Shown: positions 34,006 to 43,614, numbered from the stretch's first letter. The stretch: DNA of 64,000 nt from an uncultured Hyphomonadaceae bacterium (GCA_913057945.1 CAJXOF010000007.1:154894-218893), one strand, 5' to 3'. The notes: generated from the letters alone by a model not told the origin. A program made the numbers and translations.

Positions 34006-37000
34006 GCTCGGCCTCCAACAAGGAATGGTGCGCGTCGGGCTTTGGTGCGAACCAGCGGTGAAGGGCGGGTAGCACCAGCAAAGTTAGCACGGTCGAGGAG
34101 ACCAGCCCGCCCATGACCACCGTGGCCAGTGGCCGCTGCACTTCAGCACCGACACCACTTGCGAAGAGCAGCGGCGCAAGGCCGAGCGCCGTCGTAAGGG
34201 CGGTCATCAGCACAGGACGTGCCCGCAAGCCTGCCGCCTCGACGGCAAGTTCATCGCGACCACGGCCCTCCCTGGCAAAATCATCCATGAAACTGACCAG
34301 CACCATGCCATTGCCGAGCGCGATACCGAACAGGGCAATAAAGCCGACCGTCGCAGGCACCGAGATCGGCAGGCCTGCAATCCAGAGCGCCATCGCCCCG
34401 CCGGTCAGCGCCAGCGGAATGTTGAGCAGGATCAGGATGGCCGATTTCATGCGCCCGAACGTCAATAGCAGGATCAGGAATACGATACCGAGCGTGATCG
34501 GGATCACGACCGCGAACCGCGCATTCGCTTCCTGCTGGAGTTCGAACTGTCCGCCCCATTCGACGCGATAACCAGCCGGCAGGTCGAGCTGGCTGGCGAC
34601 CGATTGCTGCGCATCAGCGACATAGCTGCCAATATCGCGTCCTCTCACATTGAGCTGAACGGTGATGAATCGCTCACCATTCTCGCGCGTGATCTGACGT
34701 GGACCGACAATCTCCCTGATGTTTGCCACGCTTTCGAGTGGAACCCGTGCGCCGCTGGACGATTCCAGAATAATCCGTCCGATGGCCGCGGGCGTGTTGC
34801 GGTCCTCTTCGGCATAGCGCACGATGACGGGAAACTGGCGCACTCCCTCAAAAACGGCACCAGCCTCTGCCCCGCCGACGCCGGAACGCAAGGCATCGAG
34901 CGCCTCCTCCACGCTCAGTCCATACCGGCCGAGCGCAGGACGGTTGAGCGAGACCACAAGCTGCGGCGCGCCGGTGATCTGATCGGCCTGGACGTCGGTC
35001 GCCCCAGGAATTTCCTGAAGAATGGACTGCAAGTCCTGCGAGCCTTCGAGCAGGACCTCCGTATCCGGACCGAAGATCTTGACCGCCAGCTGCGCCTTTG
35101 TGCCGGTCAGGAGCTCATCAACCGACATGGCGATTGGCTGGCCGACATTAACCCTGACGCCTGGAAAGCCGCCGAGATTCTCGGAGATCGACGCCCGGAG
35201 TTCATCCGGGCTGATGCCATTGCGCCATTCGCTTCGGGGTTTGAGCGCCACGAAGGCCTCGATACTGTTCACCGGGTCGGCATGCGCGCCGACTTCCCCA
35301 CGGCCGATCCGGCTGACAATGGAACTGATCTCGGGGAAGGCTTCAAGCAGTCTTGTCTCGATGCGGGTCGACGTTTCCTTTGCTTCGGTTAGCGAGATGG
35401 ACGGCGCCATCGTCACACGCAACAGGACATCGCCTTCCTCCAGCGCAGGCGTGAACTCCGAGCCAAGGCGTGTCGCTGAGAGGCCCCCAACCAGAAGCAG
35501 GACGCCTGCTAGCCCGACCGCCGCGAGACGTCGCCGGACGAAGAAGGCCGCAAGCGGCTTGATCAGCGAAACAAGCCGGCTGTCGCTCTCCTGGCTATTG
35601 CTCTTGGGCGGACGCATGAGGCCGAGCGCCATCGCCGGAGCGATGAGCGCGGCATAGATCAGCGACCCTGTCATGGCGAGCGCGGCAGAAGCGGCGAGCG
35701 GCCGAAACGTCTTGCCTTCAGTGCCCTGTAGCGAAAAGAGCGGCAGGAAGACAATGATCACCACGAGGACGGCAGCAATCAGCGGCGCGATCACTTCGGC
35801 GCTCGCTCGCGCGACCGTCGTGCGGCTATCTTCACCCTCGCGTCGTTCGCGCAAGCCGCGATCCACGTTCTCGGCGATGACGATGGCGCCGTCGACCATC
35901 ATCCCGATGGCGATCGCCACCCCGCCCAGCGTCATCAGATTGGCCCCGATGCCGAGGAATTTCATCGCGATGAAGGCAAAGCCGACCGAGAAGGGTATGG
36001 CCATGACAACCACGAGGCTTGGACGCCAGCCGCCGAGGAACAGGAAGACGATGACGGCGACCAGGAGCGCGCCCTGCCAGAGCGCGGTCGTCACGGTCGC
36101 AGCCGCCTTTTTCACCAGCGTGCCCTGATCATAATACGGAACGGCTTTGACGCCATCCGGAAGCGACTGGTTGATCTCGTCGAAGCGCGCTTGCGCGTTC
36201 TCGATCACCTCAGACGTGTTTGTGCCATAAAGTTTCAGGACGAGACCGGCGACGGTCTCCCCTTCGCCATTGGCAGTTGCGAGCCCCTGCCGGACGCCGC
36301 CGCCGATGGCGACTTCACCGAGGTCGTTGACGCGGACGGTTCGTCCATCCACGGTCTTGACCGGCGTTTCACGCAGATCATCGAGAGATCGAGCGAGCCC
36401 GACCCCGCGCACCGTGTACTGTTCGGCGCCAATTTCGATGAATTGCGCGCCGGCCGTCCGATTGGCGCTCTCCAGGGCGGCAATCACCTCGCCGACACTG
36501 AGGTCATAGGATGTCAGCTGATCGGGATCGAGGCGGACCTGGTACTGCTTCTCGAAACCCCCTAGTGACAGAACCTCCGTCACCCCTTCAACCGACTGGA
36601 GCGGATACTTGATCATCCAGTCGGCAATCTCGCGCAGCTCAACCAGCGACCGCTCGCCGGTCTCATCGACGAGCCGATAGTACATGATGATACCAAGGCC
36701 GGTCGAAATCGGCCCCATCTTGGGTGTGCCGAAACCGTCGGGAATGGCGTCGGCGGCCTCGCCGAGGCGCTCACCGACGACCTGGCGGGCAAAATAGACG
36801 TCCGTGCCGTCCTCGAAATAGATATTGATGACAGACAGGCCAAAATTGGATGTCGAGCGGATCTCGTCGACCTTGGGGAGGCCGGACATGGCCGTCTCGA
36901 TCGGATAGGTGACATAGCGTTCGACCTCTTCGGGCGACAGGCCTTCAGTTTCGGTGAAGACTTGGACCAGAGAAGGTGAGGGATCGGGAAAAGCGTCGAC

Positions 37001-37102
37001 AGGCAGGCTGCGAAAGGCAAACAGCCCCCCGATCGACAGGGCGAGTGCGGCAATGGCGGCAAGCAGCCGGCCACCCGCAAGGCGGTGCATCAAATTGATC
37101 AT
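33989..37102 (-). CDS. CzcA/HME-family RND metal efflux pump
   Basis: 1037 residues, twelve-helix RND pump (LPVDAFPDPSPSLVQVFTET near the start). The TM4 motif is AIGMMVDGAIVIAENVDRGL. This differs from the DFG-x3-DGA of Zn/Co/Cd pumps (HME1-3) and the GAMVDAxxxxxEN of Cu/Ag pumps (HME4, as in cusA here), and is nearest to the less characterised HME5-like class. The substrate is therefore open. The partner genes (CzcB- and CzcC-like) and the Zn/Cd-type MerR regulator suggest a divalent metal. Fourth in a minus-strand operon after the small exported gene, outer-membrane and adaptor genes. Confidence 0.9.
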   Translation of the reverse strand: MINLMHRLAGGRLLAAIAALALSIGGLFAFRSLPVDAFPDPSPSLVQVFTETEGLSPEEVERYVTYPIETAMSGLPKVDEIRSTSNFGLSVINIYFEDGTDVYFARQVVGERLGEAADAIPDGFGTPKMGPISTGLGIIMYYRLVDETGERSLVELREIADWMIKYPLQSVEGVTEVLSLGGFEKQYQVRLDPDQLTSYDLSVGEVIAALESANRTAGAQFIEIGAEQYTVRGVGLARSLDDLRETPVKTVDGRTVRVNDLGEVAIGGGVRQGLATANGEGETVAGLVLKLYGTNTSEVIENAQARFDEINQSLPDGVKAVPYYDQGTLVKKAAATVTTALWQGALLVAVIVFLFLGGWRPSLVVVMAIPFSVGFAFIAMKFLGIGANLMTLGGVAIAIGMMVDGAIVIAENVDRGLRERREGEDSRTTVARASAEVIAPLIAAVLVVIIVFLPLFSLQGTEGKTFRPLAASAALAMTGSLIYAALIAPAMALGLMRPPKSNSQESDSRLVSLIKPLAAFFVRRRLAAVGLAGVLLLVGGLSATRLGSEFTPALEEGDVLLRVTMAPSISLTEAKETSTRIETRLLEAFPEISSIVSRIGRGEVGAHADPVNSIEAFVALKPRSEWRNGISPDELRASISENLGGFPGVRVNVGQPIAMSVDELLTGTKAQLAVKIFGPDTEVLLEGSQDLQSILQEIPGATDVQADQITGAPQLVVSLNRPALGRYGLSVEEALDALRSGVGGAEAGAVFEGVRQFPVIVRYAEEDRNTPAAIGRIILESSSGARVPLESVANIREIVGPRQITRENGERFITVQLNVRGRDIGSYVADAQQSVASQLDLPAGYRVEWGGQFELQQEANARFAVVIPITLGIVFLILLLTFGRMKSAILILLNIPLALTGGAMALWIAGLPISVPATVGFIALFGIALGNGMVLVSFMDDFAREGRGRDELAVEAAGLRARPVLMTALTTALGLAPLLFASGVGAEVQRPLATVVMGGLVSSTVLTLLVLPALHRWFAPKPDAHHSLLEAEHVHPS

Positions 37103-37114
37103 TTTGCGGGTCTC

Positions 37115-38362
37115 CTAGTGTGCGTGGCCGTCGCCGAAAGCGTCTTTTTCAAGCTGCGCTTTCAGGGTGAAGGCGCCCTCGGCAACGAATGCTTCGTCGG
37201 CCTCGAGCCCGGAAATGATCTCGGTATAGCTGCCTGCACTCTCTCCTGTCCGGACCTCGCGCGGTTCGAACCCGTCATCCGTCGGGACGAAGACCGACAT
37301 CCTGTCTTCAACACTGACAATCGCATCGGAGGGAACGCGCACGACGGGGCGCCCCTCTCCCGTGTCGATCCGCGCCGTTACGAACTGACCGGGCTTCAGC
37401 CTGTGTTCGGCATTGTCGACAATGACCCGCGCGGTCGCGGTGCGGGATGCCTCATTGATGACAGGCAGGACATTTGAAATTGTCCCTTCGGCCAGGACGC
37501 GGCCATCTTCCTGCTGGAAGGTCACGGTCTGGCCTTCGCTGACCTTGCCGAGATCTTCCTTGTAGACGGCGATGTCGGCCCAGACGACGCTATCATCGAT
37601 GATGACAAAGATGGGCGCGCCGCCAGCCGATACGGTTTCTCCAAGAGAAACGCTCCGCTGAATCACCTCTCCGGCAAGGGGAGCCGTCACATAGGCTTGT
37701 GCAAGCGACCCGTCCGCAGCCTCATTAAGCTTGTCCAGTGTGCCATGACCAATGCCGATCGCATGAAGCCTGTTTTCAGCAGCTTCCCGGCCGGCATTGG
37801 CTGCGGCGAATGCCGCACGCGCCGACTGCAGATCGGCCTCGGCGGTGATTTTCTGCTCCCAGAGGTTTTCCTCACGCTCAAGCTCGGCTTGCGCGAGGCG
37901 CTCGGCGCTCAGGGCATTCAGATAATCGGCCTTTAGGCCGGCGAGTTCACGACTGGTCAGCCGGGCAAGCGTGGCGCCGGCTTTCACGATATCGCCTTCG
38001 CCTGCATAAAGTTGGGCAACGGTGCCCTCGACCTGTGGCGAGACCCTTGCGACACGGTCCGCATCGAAACGGATCTCGGCCGGCAGTTCCAGCTGGCCCG
38101 AAACCGCTCCGGTCTGGGCTCGCCCGGTCCGGATACCGGCAGCTTCCGCCTCTTCGGCGGTCAGCTCGACATGATCGCCGCCATCGGCATCATCATGGCT
38201 TTCATGCTCCTCATCACTACCGTCTTCGTGGTCGTCATGGCCATCTTCGGCTTGTGGGGGCGTCCGGTTTGCACCAGACGAATCGGAGGCGTCATTGCCG
38301 CAAGCACTAAGATACAAAAGCGCTGGCGAAAGCAGCGCCGCATAGAATAAATTCAGTTTCAT
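37115..38362 (-). CDS. CzcB-type periplasmic adaptor with acidic His-rich N-terminus
   Basis: 415 residues. Lipobox LYLSACGND (about Cys21), then a metal-binding acidic/His stretch (EDGHDDHEDGSDEEHESHDD, about 38-57). The adaptor core follows: ARVSPQVEGTVAQLYAGEGD (biotinyl-lipoyl half), a helical hairpin with LNALSAERLAQAELEREENL, the second lipoyl half (YVTAPLAGEVIQRSVSLGE) and a beta-barrel. The C-terminus ends in GDGHAH. It couples the RND pump to the outer-membrane channel and may buffer the metal. 12 bases from the pump gene; 4-base overlap with the gene before it. Confidence 0.92.
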   Translation of the reverse strand: MKLNLFYAALLSPALLYLSACGNDASDSSGANRTPPQAEDGHDDHEDGSDEEHESHDDADGGDHVELTAEEAEAAGIRTGRAQTGAVSGQLELPAEIRFDADRVARVSPQVEGTVAQLYAGEGDIVKAGATLARLTSRELAGLKADYLNALSAERLAQAELEREENLWEQKITAEADLQSARAAFAAANAGREAAENRLHAIGIGHGTLDKLNEAADGSLAQAYVTAPLAGEVIQRSVSLGETVSAGGAPIFVIIDDSVVWADIAVYKEDLGKVSEGQTVTFQQEDGRVLAEGTISNVLPVINEASRTATARVIVDNAEHRLKPGQFVTARIDTGEGRPVVRVPSDAIVSVEDRMSVFVPTDDGFEPREVRTGESAGSYTEIISGLEADEAFVAEGAFTLKAQLEKDAFGDGHAH

Positions 38363-39654
38363 TGGATCTCTCCTTCGAACGGCGCGGCGCCAATCAGCGC
38401 ACGCAACCGCAGCGTGTATGTCTGGAGCGCCAGCCGGGCATCGATTACGGCGGCGCGGGTTTCAATCAGACTGCGCCGCGCGTCGAGCGTGGCGGTCAGG
38501 TCGAACTTGCCAACCCGGTAGCCCTCTGCCGCAGCTGTATAGGCTTCTTCTGCGAGCGGCAGCGCTTCGCCCTCGAGACGCTGCAAGCGAGACTTCGCAG
38601 CCCGCACCTGCGCGGCGAGGCTCGCTTGCTCGGCCCGCAACCTTGCCTCAACAGTCTGTGCTGATAGCTCGGCACTCTGGGTACGTAATCCCGCCGCCCG
38701 CGTTGCGTCCTGATTGCGGTCAAAGACCGGCAAAGGAACACTGACACCCGCCAGAAACGCGCTATCGCCCGTGTCCTCAAATCTTCGGACACCAGCCGAT
38801 ACGGTTATATCAGGCCATGCGCCGGCGCGGGCCCGGTCCGTCGCCGCGCTACGAGCCGTCGCTCCGGCCTTAGCCGCCGCAAGTGACGGATGAACGCCAG
38901 AATCTGGTTGAGCCGACCCACCCGCCGGATCTGTTACGATTTCCGCAGTGCCAGACAAGACAAAGTCGATCTCTGGACTACCCCAAACGGACGCAAGCGC
39001 TAGCCCTTTGGCTTCGACCTGGCCCCGCGCACCATCCGCAACCGCCTGAAGCGCTGCTGCTTCAGCCCGCGCGCGCAGCAACTCAGGCGGAGCCGACGCT
39101 CCAGCGTCCACGCGACGCTGGACGACGCCAGAGAACTCGGATGCGAGATCGGCTGAGGCCTGAGCGACCTCGGCCATGTCGTAAGCGGCACGAAGTTCCA
39201 GATAGAGTTCCCCTGCGAGTTTCTGAGCTTCCAGGCTTCGTACAGAACATTCGGCACTCGCCAATGCGGCTTCAGCTCTGGCGGCCCGCTCGGAAAGTCT
39301 TCGTTTATCGCCAAGCTGTAAGGTCTGCGCCACTACCAGGGTCGTCTCGTAGGCATTGAAGCCTTCAAGCGATCCGCTGCCGGCAAAGTTCTCGGTTTCG
39401 ACAGACAGAGATGGATTAAGCCAACGGCTCGCCTGATCGGCGTCGGCCGATGAAGCTTTCGCCTCGAGAGCCGCCGTCAGAACTTCAGGCGAAGCATTGG
39501 CGGCGCGAGCAATAGCCGCGTCGAGCGTCAGTGGTCGGGATTGATCATAGTCAGTCGCGCCGACATAGACAGAACTACACCCTTGCGCATAGGCCGTACC
39601 GGCCATGACCGGCAGGGCGAGCGCGGTGATCGCGCTGCATATAAGAATTTTCAT
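38359..39654 (-). CDS. CzcC-type outer-membrane efflux channel
   Basis: 431 residues, signal peptide ending near AYAQG, then the TolC/CzcC fold with paired coiled-coil hairpins (ASSADADQASRWLNPSLSVE; VSAGVRRFEDTGDSAFLAGV; AEQASLAAQVRAAKSRLQRL). It forms the outer-membrane duct for the adjacent RND pump. Overlaps the adaptor gene by ATGA. Confidence 0.9.
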   Translation of the reverse strand: MKILICSAITALALPVMAGTAYAQGCSSVYVGATDYDQSRPLTLDAAIARAANASPEVLTAALEAKASSADADQASRWLNPSLSVETENFAGSGSLEGFNAYETTLVVAQTLQLGDKRRLSERAARAEAALASAECSVRSLEAQKLAGELYLELRAAYDMAEVAQASADLASEFSGVVQRRVDAGASAPPELLRARAEAAALQAVADGARGQVEAKGLALASVWGSPEIDFVLSGTAEIVTDPAGGSAQPDSGVHPSLAAAKAGATARSAATDRARAGAWPDITVSAGVRRFEDTGDSAFLAGVSVPLPVFDRNQDATRAAGLRTQSAELSAQTVEARLRAEQASLAAQVRAAKSRLQRLEGEALPLAEEAYTAAAEGYRVGKFDLTATLDARRSLIETRAAVIDARLALQTYTLRLRALIGAAPFEGEIQ

Positions 39655-39727
39655 TTTTGCTGGTTTCCTCGTCCAGATTCAACGACAGCGAGGCCGTAGC
39701 CACGCAAAATATTCCTGTGTCGTTGGT

Positions 39728-40081
39728 CTAGGCGCGAGGAGGACGGTAAAGACCGTCTGGGCGGAGGTTCTCGAGAAAAGAACCGCCAGGCAACAAATGT
39801 TTTGTCTGCACGACAGACTTCGGAGCGCCGCTTAGATCGCCGCCGCCTATCAGATGGAAATGACAGCTTCCGCACTGATGCGCGGTATGGTCATGACCTT
39901 CATGCGATGGCTCCTTATCAGGGGCATCTTGGGCCAGCTCACTCGTAGAACATTCCTCTGCGGCCTGATCGCCCGGATGCATGATATCCGCCGCAGCCGT
40001 CATCGGCGCAATAACAAAAGCTATCGCCATCACCATGACGAGCAACCTTCGTAAACACGTTATGACTTGGAACGGAAACAT
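39728..40081 (-). CDS. Small His/Cys-rich exported protein, CzcI-like
   Basis: 117 residues. Signal helix (LLVMVMAIAFVIAPMTAAAD), then an acidic His-rich stretch (SHEGHDHTAHQCGSCHFHLI) with a CGSCHFH metal-site candidate, and a short tail. Its position as first gene of a czcCBA-like operon matches CzcI, a periplasmic regulator/metal buffer. Similarity is by design rather than clear homology. Promoter directly upstream. Confidence 0.65.
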   Translation of the reverse strand: MFPFQVITCLRRLLVMVMAIAFVIAPMTAAADIMHPGDQAAEECSTSELAQDAPDKEPSHEGHDHTAHQCGSCHFHLIGGGDLSGAPKSVVQTKHLLPGGSFLENLRPDGLYRPPRA

Positions 40082-40133
40082 GATTGCTGGGCTAGCTACT
40101 TTCTTTTATGATCGGGTAAACAGGCTCACTCTC

Positions 40134-40164
40134 TTTTTAGCACCTCCAGTCACTGGAGGGTCAA
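40134..40164 (-). promoter_or_regulatory. MerR-type promoter of the czc-like operon
   Basis: On the minus strand TTGACC (40164-40159), 19-base spacer, TAAAAA (40139-40134). The spacer holds the near-perfect dyad CCTCCAG-TCA-CTGGAGG (40143-40159). This is textbook geometry for activation by a MerR-family metal sensor. The -35 overlaps the stop of the regulator gene itself. Confidence 0.85.
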
Positions 40165-40625
40165 GCGCCTTTTGACGGAAGCCCTGCAAGCACCTCGGCG
40201 CCATCATGCTGTTCGTGCAAGCAATTCTCGTGCTGGCCAAGGGCAGCGAGTACAGAGCAGGTCCCGATCTTGCCGCCTTCGCAGGCGCGGATCATGCGCT
40301 TGAGCTCGGCCTCGAGCGCCTCCAATTGGGTCAGCCTGCGGCGAACCTCGTCAAGCTGGCGACGTGCAATCTGGTCAACCAGGACGCACTCCCTGCCTGG
40401 CTCTACCTGCAGCGAAATCAGTTCCCTTACCGCTGAGACGGGAAACCCCAGATCCCTTGCATGACGTATAAAACGGAGACGCTCTACAGAGGCCCCTGCG
40501 TACAACCGCTGTCCGCTTGCGCTGCGTTGCGGCTCGTCGAGCAGGCCAATGGATTCATAATAGCGGATTGTCGTGACTTTTACGGCCGTCGCCCCTGACA
40601 GTTTTCCGATCGTCATCAAGGCCAT
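40161..40625 (-). CDS. MerR-family divalent-metal regulator (ZntR/CadR/PbrR-like)
   Basis: 154 residues. Winged helix with VKVTTIRYYESIGLLDEPQR and SGQRLYAGAS. The metal loop has Cys80 (GRECVLVDQ), Cys115 and Cys123 (ACEGGKIGTCSVLAALG) and a Cys/His tail (HENCLHEQH). This C-C-C plus His pattern fits Zn/Cd/Pb sensors better than CueR, which has a C-x7-C loop and no Cys at the helix start. It should activate the promoter at 40134-40164 and perhaps the divergent site at 40637. Confidence 0.88.
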   Translation of the reverse strand: MALMTIGKLSGATAVKVTTIRYYESIGLLDEPQRSASGQRLYAGASVERLRFIRHARDLGFPVSAVRELISLQVEPGRECVLVDQIARRQLDEVRRRLTQLEALEAELKRMIRACEGGKIGTCSVLAALGQHENCLHEQHDGAEVLAGLPSKGA

Positions 40626-40636
40626 GATAGCGCCCC

Positions 40637-40668
40637 TTGCCCCTCTAGTTACTGTAGACTGCAGGAAA
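40637..40668 (+). promoter_or_regulatory. Possible second MerR-type site between regulator and CDF-like genes
   Basis: TTGCCC (40637-40642) followed by the imperfect dyad CTCTAG-TTA-CTGTAG (40643-40657). With a 19-20 base spacer the -10 would be CAGGAA/AGGAAA, which is poor. Plausible operator for the divergent pair; promoter direction uncertain. Confidence 0.45.
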
Positions 40669-40706
40669 TAACCCTGACGGCTGAAAACACAAGCGCAGGA
40701 GGCAAC

Positions 40707-41168
40707 ATGAGTGGTGATACGACAATCCAGATACTCGGCATTGCCACAGGTGGCGCAGTTGCTGTGATTCCTATTTGGTCTGCAGCCTTCCCCGCGCAGA
40801 GAATTTGGCTCCCGCAGCGTTATTCGCGTTTCGTGGCACCAATCATCTGGAAGGGTACGATCACGAATTTCGGAGCGGCGCTGTCGATTGGGGCTTCAGG
40901 TAGGGCAACCGCTCCCGTACCCTGCTGGGCGATATTCGGCCTCGGGTTTGCCCCTCTCATCATCGCGAATATGGTGGTTTGGCGCGCAGATTTCCGGTTC
41001 GGTTTCGACGAGACACCAGGAGCCAAGGGCACACTTGCCACCACAGGGCCCTACCGCTACTCCAGCTATCCTCAATACGCTCGCAATACAAAGCTTTCTA
41101 ACGGAGACGCTTCGATAAAATTCTTACGGTGCATCTCCCCTCACCGACAACGCATGGTAAAATCATAG
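40707..41168 (+). pseudogene. Truncated isoprenylcysteine methyltransferase-like membrane protein
   Basis: 153 residues from ATG 40707 (GGAGGCAAC ribosome site). Helices then GTLATTGPYRYSSYPQYA, the start of the SAM-binding motif of the ICMT/NnrU-like methyltransferase family (usually GPYRYxRHPxY). Directly afterwards the sequence becomes unrelated and polar (NTKLSNGDASIKFLRCISPH), so the last helices and catalytic C-terminus are gone. A relic that may still be translated ahead of the CDF-like gene. Confidence 0.65.
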
Positions 41169-41169
41169 G

Positions 41170-41769
41170 ATGGGTAGCGAAGACTTGAAAATCGAGACGT
41201 CAGACGAGCGCCGAACTCTTCAAATCGTACTATGGCTAAACATACTCATAGCCATTGGCTTTTTTGTCACAGGCTGGTTCGGCGACTCCAATGCCCTCCT
41301 GGCGAACGGGCTGGATAATTCCTCGGACGCGATTGTGTATGGCTTGAGCCTGCTTGCACTTACACGTTCGCAGATCTGGAAACGCAACGCCGCTCGACTG
41401 TCAGGTGGAATGCTTCTTGTATTTGCCGTCGGCGTCGCCGGCGACGCAATCCGTCGATACTTTGAAGGATCTGAACCCCTCGGTCTCATCATGCTGGCAA
41501 TGGCCGCGATTGCAGGTGTTGTAAATCTGATCTGTCTCTGGCTTTTGAAAAAAATAGAAAAGAAGGATGTAAACCTGCGAGCCGCTACAACATTTAGTTT
41601 CAATGACTTCATCTCGAATGGGGGGATCATTCTCGCGGGCGTAATCGTACTGTGGACTGGGTCCAACTGGCCAGATCTGCTTGTCGGATTGGGAGTCGCG
41701 GCGATTGCGGTATATGGTGGAATCGATATTCTGCGCGATGCGCATGCTGATAAGCATCAGTCAGGATGA
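41170..41769 (+). CDS. Cation diffusion facilitator-like membrane protein without cytoplasmic domain
   Basis: 199 residues, six hydrophobic helices in CDF order. The TM2 metal region reads NGLDNSSDAIVYGLSLLAL and the TM5 region AATTFSFNDFISNGG, so both Asp-rich sites are recognisable although the canonical HxxxD is altered. The C-terminal cytoplasmic ferredoxin-like domain of typical CDFs (about 300 residues) is absent, as in a known short-CDF group. Probably exports a divalent metal; regulated with the neighbouring MerR by context. Confidence 0.75.
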   Translation: MGSEDLKIETSDERRTLQIVLWLNILIAIGFFVTGWFGDSNALLANGLDNSSDAIVYGLSLLALTRSQIWKRNAARLSGGMLLVFAVGVAGDAIRRYFEGSEPLGLIMLAMAAIAGVVNLICLWLLKKIEKKDVNLRAATTFSFNDFISNGGIILAGVIVLWTGSNWPDLLVGLGVAAIAVYGGIDILRDAHADKHQSG

Positions 41770-41954
41770 TGCCCCAAACCCGGAATGAAACAAGTGCGTA
41801 AAATTCTCAAAATGGTGCGCGCGCAGCGTCACTGGGCCTCGCATGATGGGTTCCCAAGCGTTACCGTAACAAATATTTACTCGATCAACTTTCTATTCCG
41901 GCATTGAATTTGCTTTCCCTGTTGAGTTGAATCTCTCTTGGGAAACGAGGACAA

Positions 41955-42782
41955 ATGTCCCGGCTGGCAGATCATATAAGTGCTTATGACTACACATGGT
42001 TGTTGTCAGACAGCAGATGGGCCTGGGAGTTCCTGCGCCGAAACCGCCGGTTTCTTGAGGACTCGTCGCTTCCTTCCGCGAGTGAGCTTAGTTTCGCTCC
42101 CGCCTGCCATCAGATCACCCTCGTGCGCCCTAGAGCCCCTCAGGCGCTTGCTGAGCGATGGGGGCTCGCCTTCTTCCCGGATCCAGAGGATAGCGGCCTT
42201 GAAGCCGACGCGTTCTGGTCGGGAGGTCTCTATCCGAGGCGGGTTCACATGCAAGTTTCTCCGAGTGGTCCTAATGAATCCTGTGAATTCTATGATCGCA
42301 CTGTTGGCATCTGCAGGATAACGCACTTCACCGACCTCGCCGGCCGCGAACAATTTCTTCTCAAGGGAAATGGCTGCGTCATTCAGGTGTTCTGCACGGG
42401 CATGTCACTTCTCGCCCGCGAACCTGTCAAGCTTAGCTTCATCATCGACAGTCTCGACGAATTCCAGGCCAAGCTGAAAACGCTCCAGCGCGCCCAGCGT
42501 GTCTATGACCCGCAAGCAGAGGCGGATATCCCGGAATGGACTCGCCATTCCTTGGCCCTTCGCAATGCACTGGTCGCACTCGATTGTCATGATGCCCAAC
42601 TCTCATATTTTGAGACGGCGCGGTTTATATATGGCGAAGAACGGGCCCGCGAAGCTTGGCACAGCCCAAGCCGAGCGATGAAAGACGAGATGAGACGTGC
42701 CCTTGCCCGCGGCCGTGACCTGCGGGACGGCGGTTATGCAACGCTTCTCGGACCCGTCGAAAACGCGCTTCTTTTAGCCTGA
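41955..42782 (+). CDS. DUF6499-DUF2285 regulator (FseA/QseM-type), copy 1
   Basis: 275 residues. N-terminal DUF6499-like start (YDYTWLLSDSRWAWEFLRRN), a middle domain, and a C-terminal DUF2285 helix-turn-helix end (EAWHSPSRAMKDEMRRALAR then GRDLRDGGYATLLG). In Mesorhizobium ICEMlSym(R7A) proteins of these families (FseA, QseM) control excision by acting on rdfS. Here an RdfS-like gene lies 6 kb downstream, supporting the same role. Copy 2 follows after 52 bases and is clearly homologous along its length. Confidence 0.8.
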   Translation: MSRLADHISAYDYTWLLSDSRWAWEFLRRNRRFLEDSSLPSASELSFAPACHQITLVRPRAPQALAERWGLAFFPDPEDSGLEADAFWSGGLYPRRVHMQVSPSGPNESCEFYDRTVGICRITHFTDLAGREQFLLKGNGCVIQVFCTGMSLLAREPVKLSFIIDSLDEFQAKLKTLQRAQRVYDPQAEADIPEWTRHSLALRNALVALDCHDAQLSYFETARFIYGEERAREAWHSPSRAMKDEMRRALARGRDLRDGGYATLLGPVENALLLA

Positions 42783-42834
42783 AGTAGAATTTTGGCACCT
42801 CTTTTGCAGCACCCGCTTGTGAAGGAGGCACCTG

Positions 42835-43614
42835 ATGAGTCCCGCCGACACACCCTCGGTCCGTATTGATCTGGATGACTACGCCTATACTTGCCGACTC
42901 TCCAGAAGTCGCTGGGCTTGGGAATTTCTTCGGCGAAATAGCGAATTCAGGCAAGCCGCCCTGCGGGCTGGCGACTCACAGATATCTGAAAAGCCAGCCT
43001 GTCACGGCATCCGGCTGCTCCGGCCGCTATGCGACCAGATCGACGCTGAGAAATTCGGCTTGGTTTTTTTTCCCGACATAGACGCGAATGGCTACGAGGC
43101 CGACGTCTTCTGGATCCCTGCCCTCTATGCTCGCGCCCTGACCATGCAGGTCGTACCGCGTCATCCGAGCGAGCGCGACGATATTTTCGATCAGACGATC
43201 AATGTGTGTGAAGTCACCCACCTCACAGATCGCGTCGGCCGGGAATACCTGATGATCCGTGGGCACGGCCACAGCATCCAAGTCGCTTGTTCTGGTCTGT
43301 CACTACTCAGCGTCGAACCCGTCCGCATGAAACTGATCATCGATAATGTGTCGAGCATGGACGAAACACTTAAAGTCATCGGCAAGGCTCAGCGTATTCT
43401 TGGCAAGGACGATCCGAGTTTCAACGACACCTGGACACGCTCATCGCTTGCGTTTCGCAATGCGCTCATTGCGCTCGATGCGCATGAGACCGGTCTAACT
43501 TATTTTGAAACCGCTGCCATCATCTATGGCGAGGATCGCGCCACCGAAGCCTGGCAGAGCCCCAGCCGGGCCATGAAAGACGAAAATGCGCCGCGCCCTC
43601 GTGCGAGGACGTGA
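42835..43614 (+). CDS. DUF6499-DUF2285 regulator, copy 2, needs +1 frameshift for its C-terminus
   Basis: 259 residues in frame 0, with AAGGAGG before ATG 42835. It parallels copy 1 from YAYTCRLSRSRWAWEFLRRN to EAWQSPSRAMKDE. Then, at an AAAA run (43583-43586), frame 0 gives NAPRPRART and stops at 43614. Skipping one base gives MRRALVRGRELRDGGYRDLL and a stop at 43658-43660, exactly matching copy 1 (MRRALARGRDLRDGGYATLL). Either a mutation truncates the DUF2285 end or a programmed +1 frameshift makes both forms, as described for fseA of ICEMlSym(R7A). Full-length form would span 42835-43660. Confidence 0.8.
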   Translation: MSPADTPSVRIDLDDYAYTCRLSRSRWAWEFLRRNSEFRQAALRAGDSQISEKPACHGIRLLRPLCDQIDAEKFGLVFFPDIDANGYEADVFWIPALYARALTMQVVPRHPSERDDIFDQTINVCEVTHLTDRVGREYLMIRGHGHSIQVACSGLSLLSVEPVRMKLIIDNVSSMDETLKVIGKAQRILGKDDPSFNDTWTRSSLAFRNALIALDAHETGLTYFETAAIIYGEDRATEAWQSPSRAMKDENAPRPRART

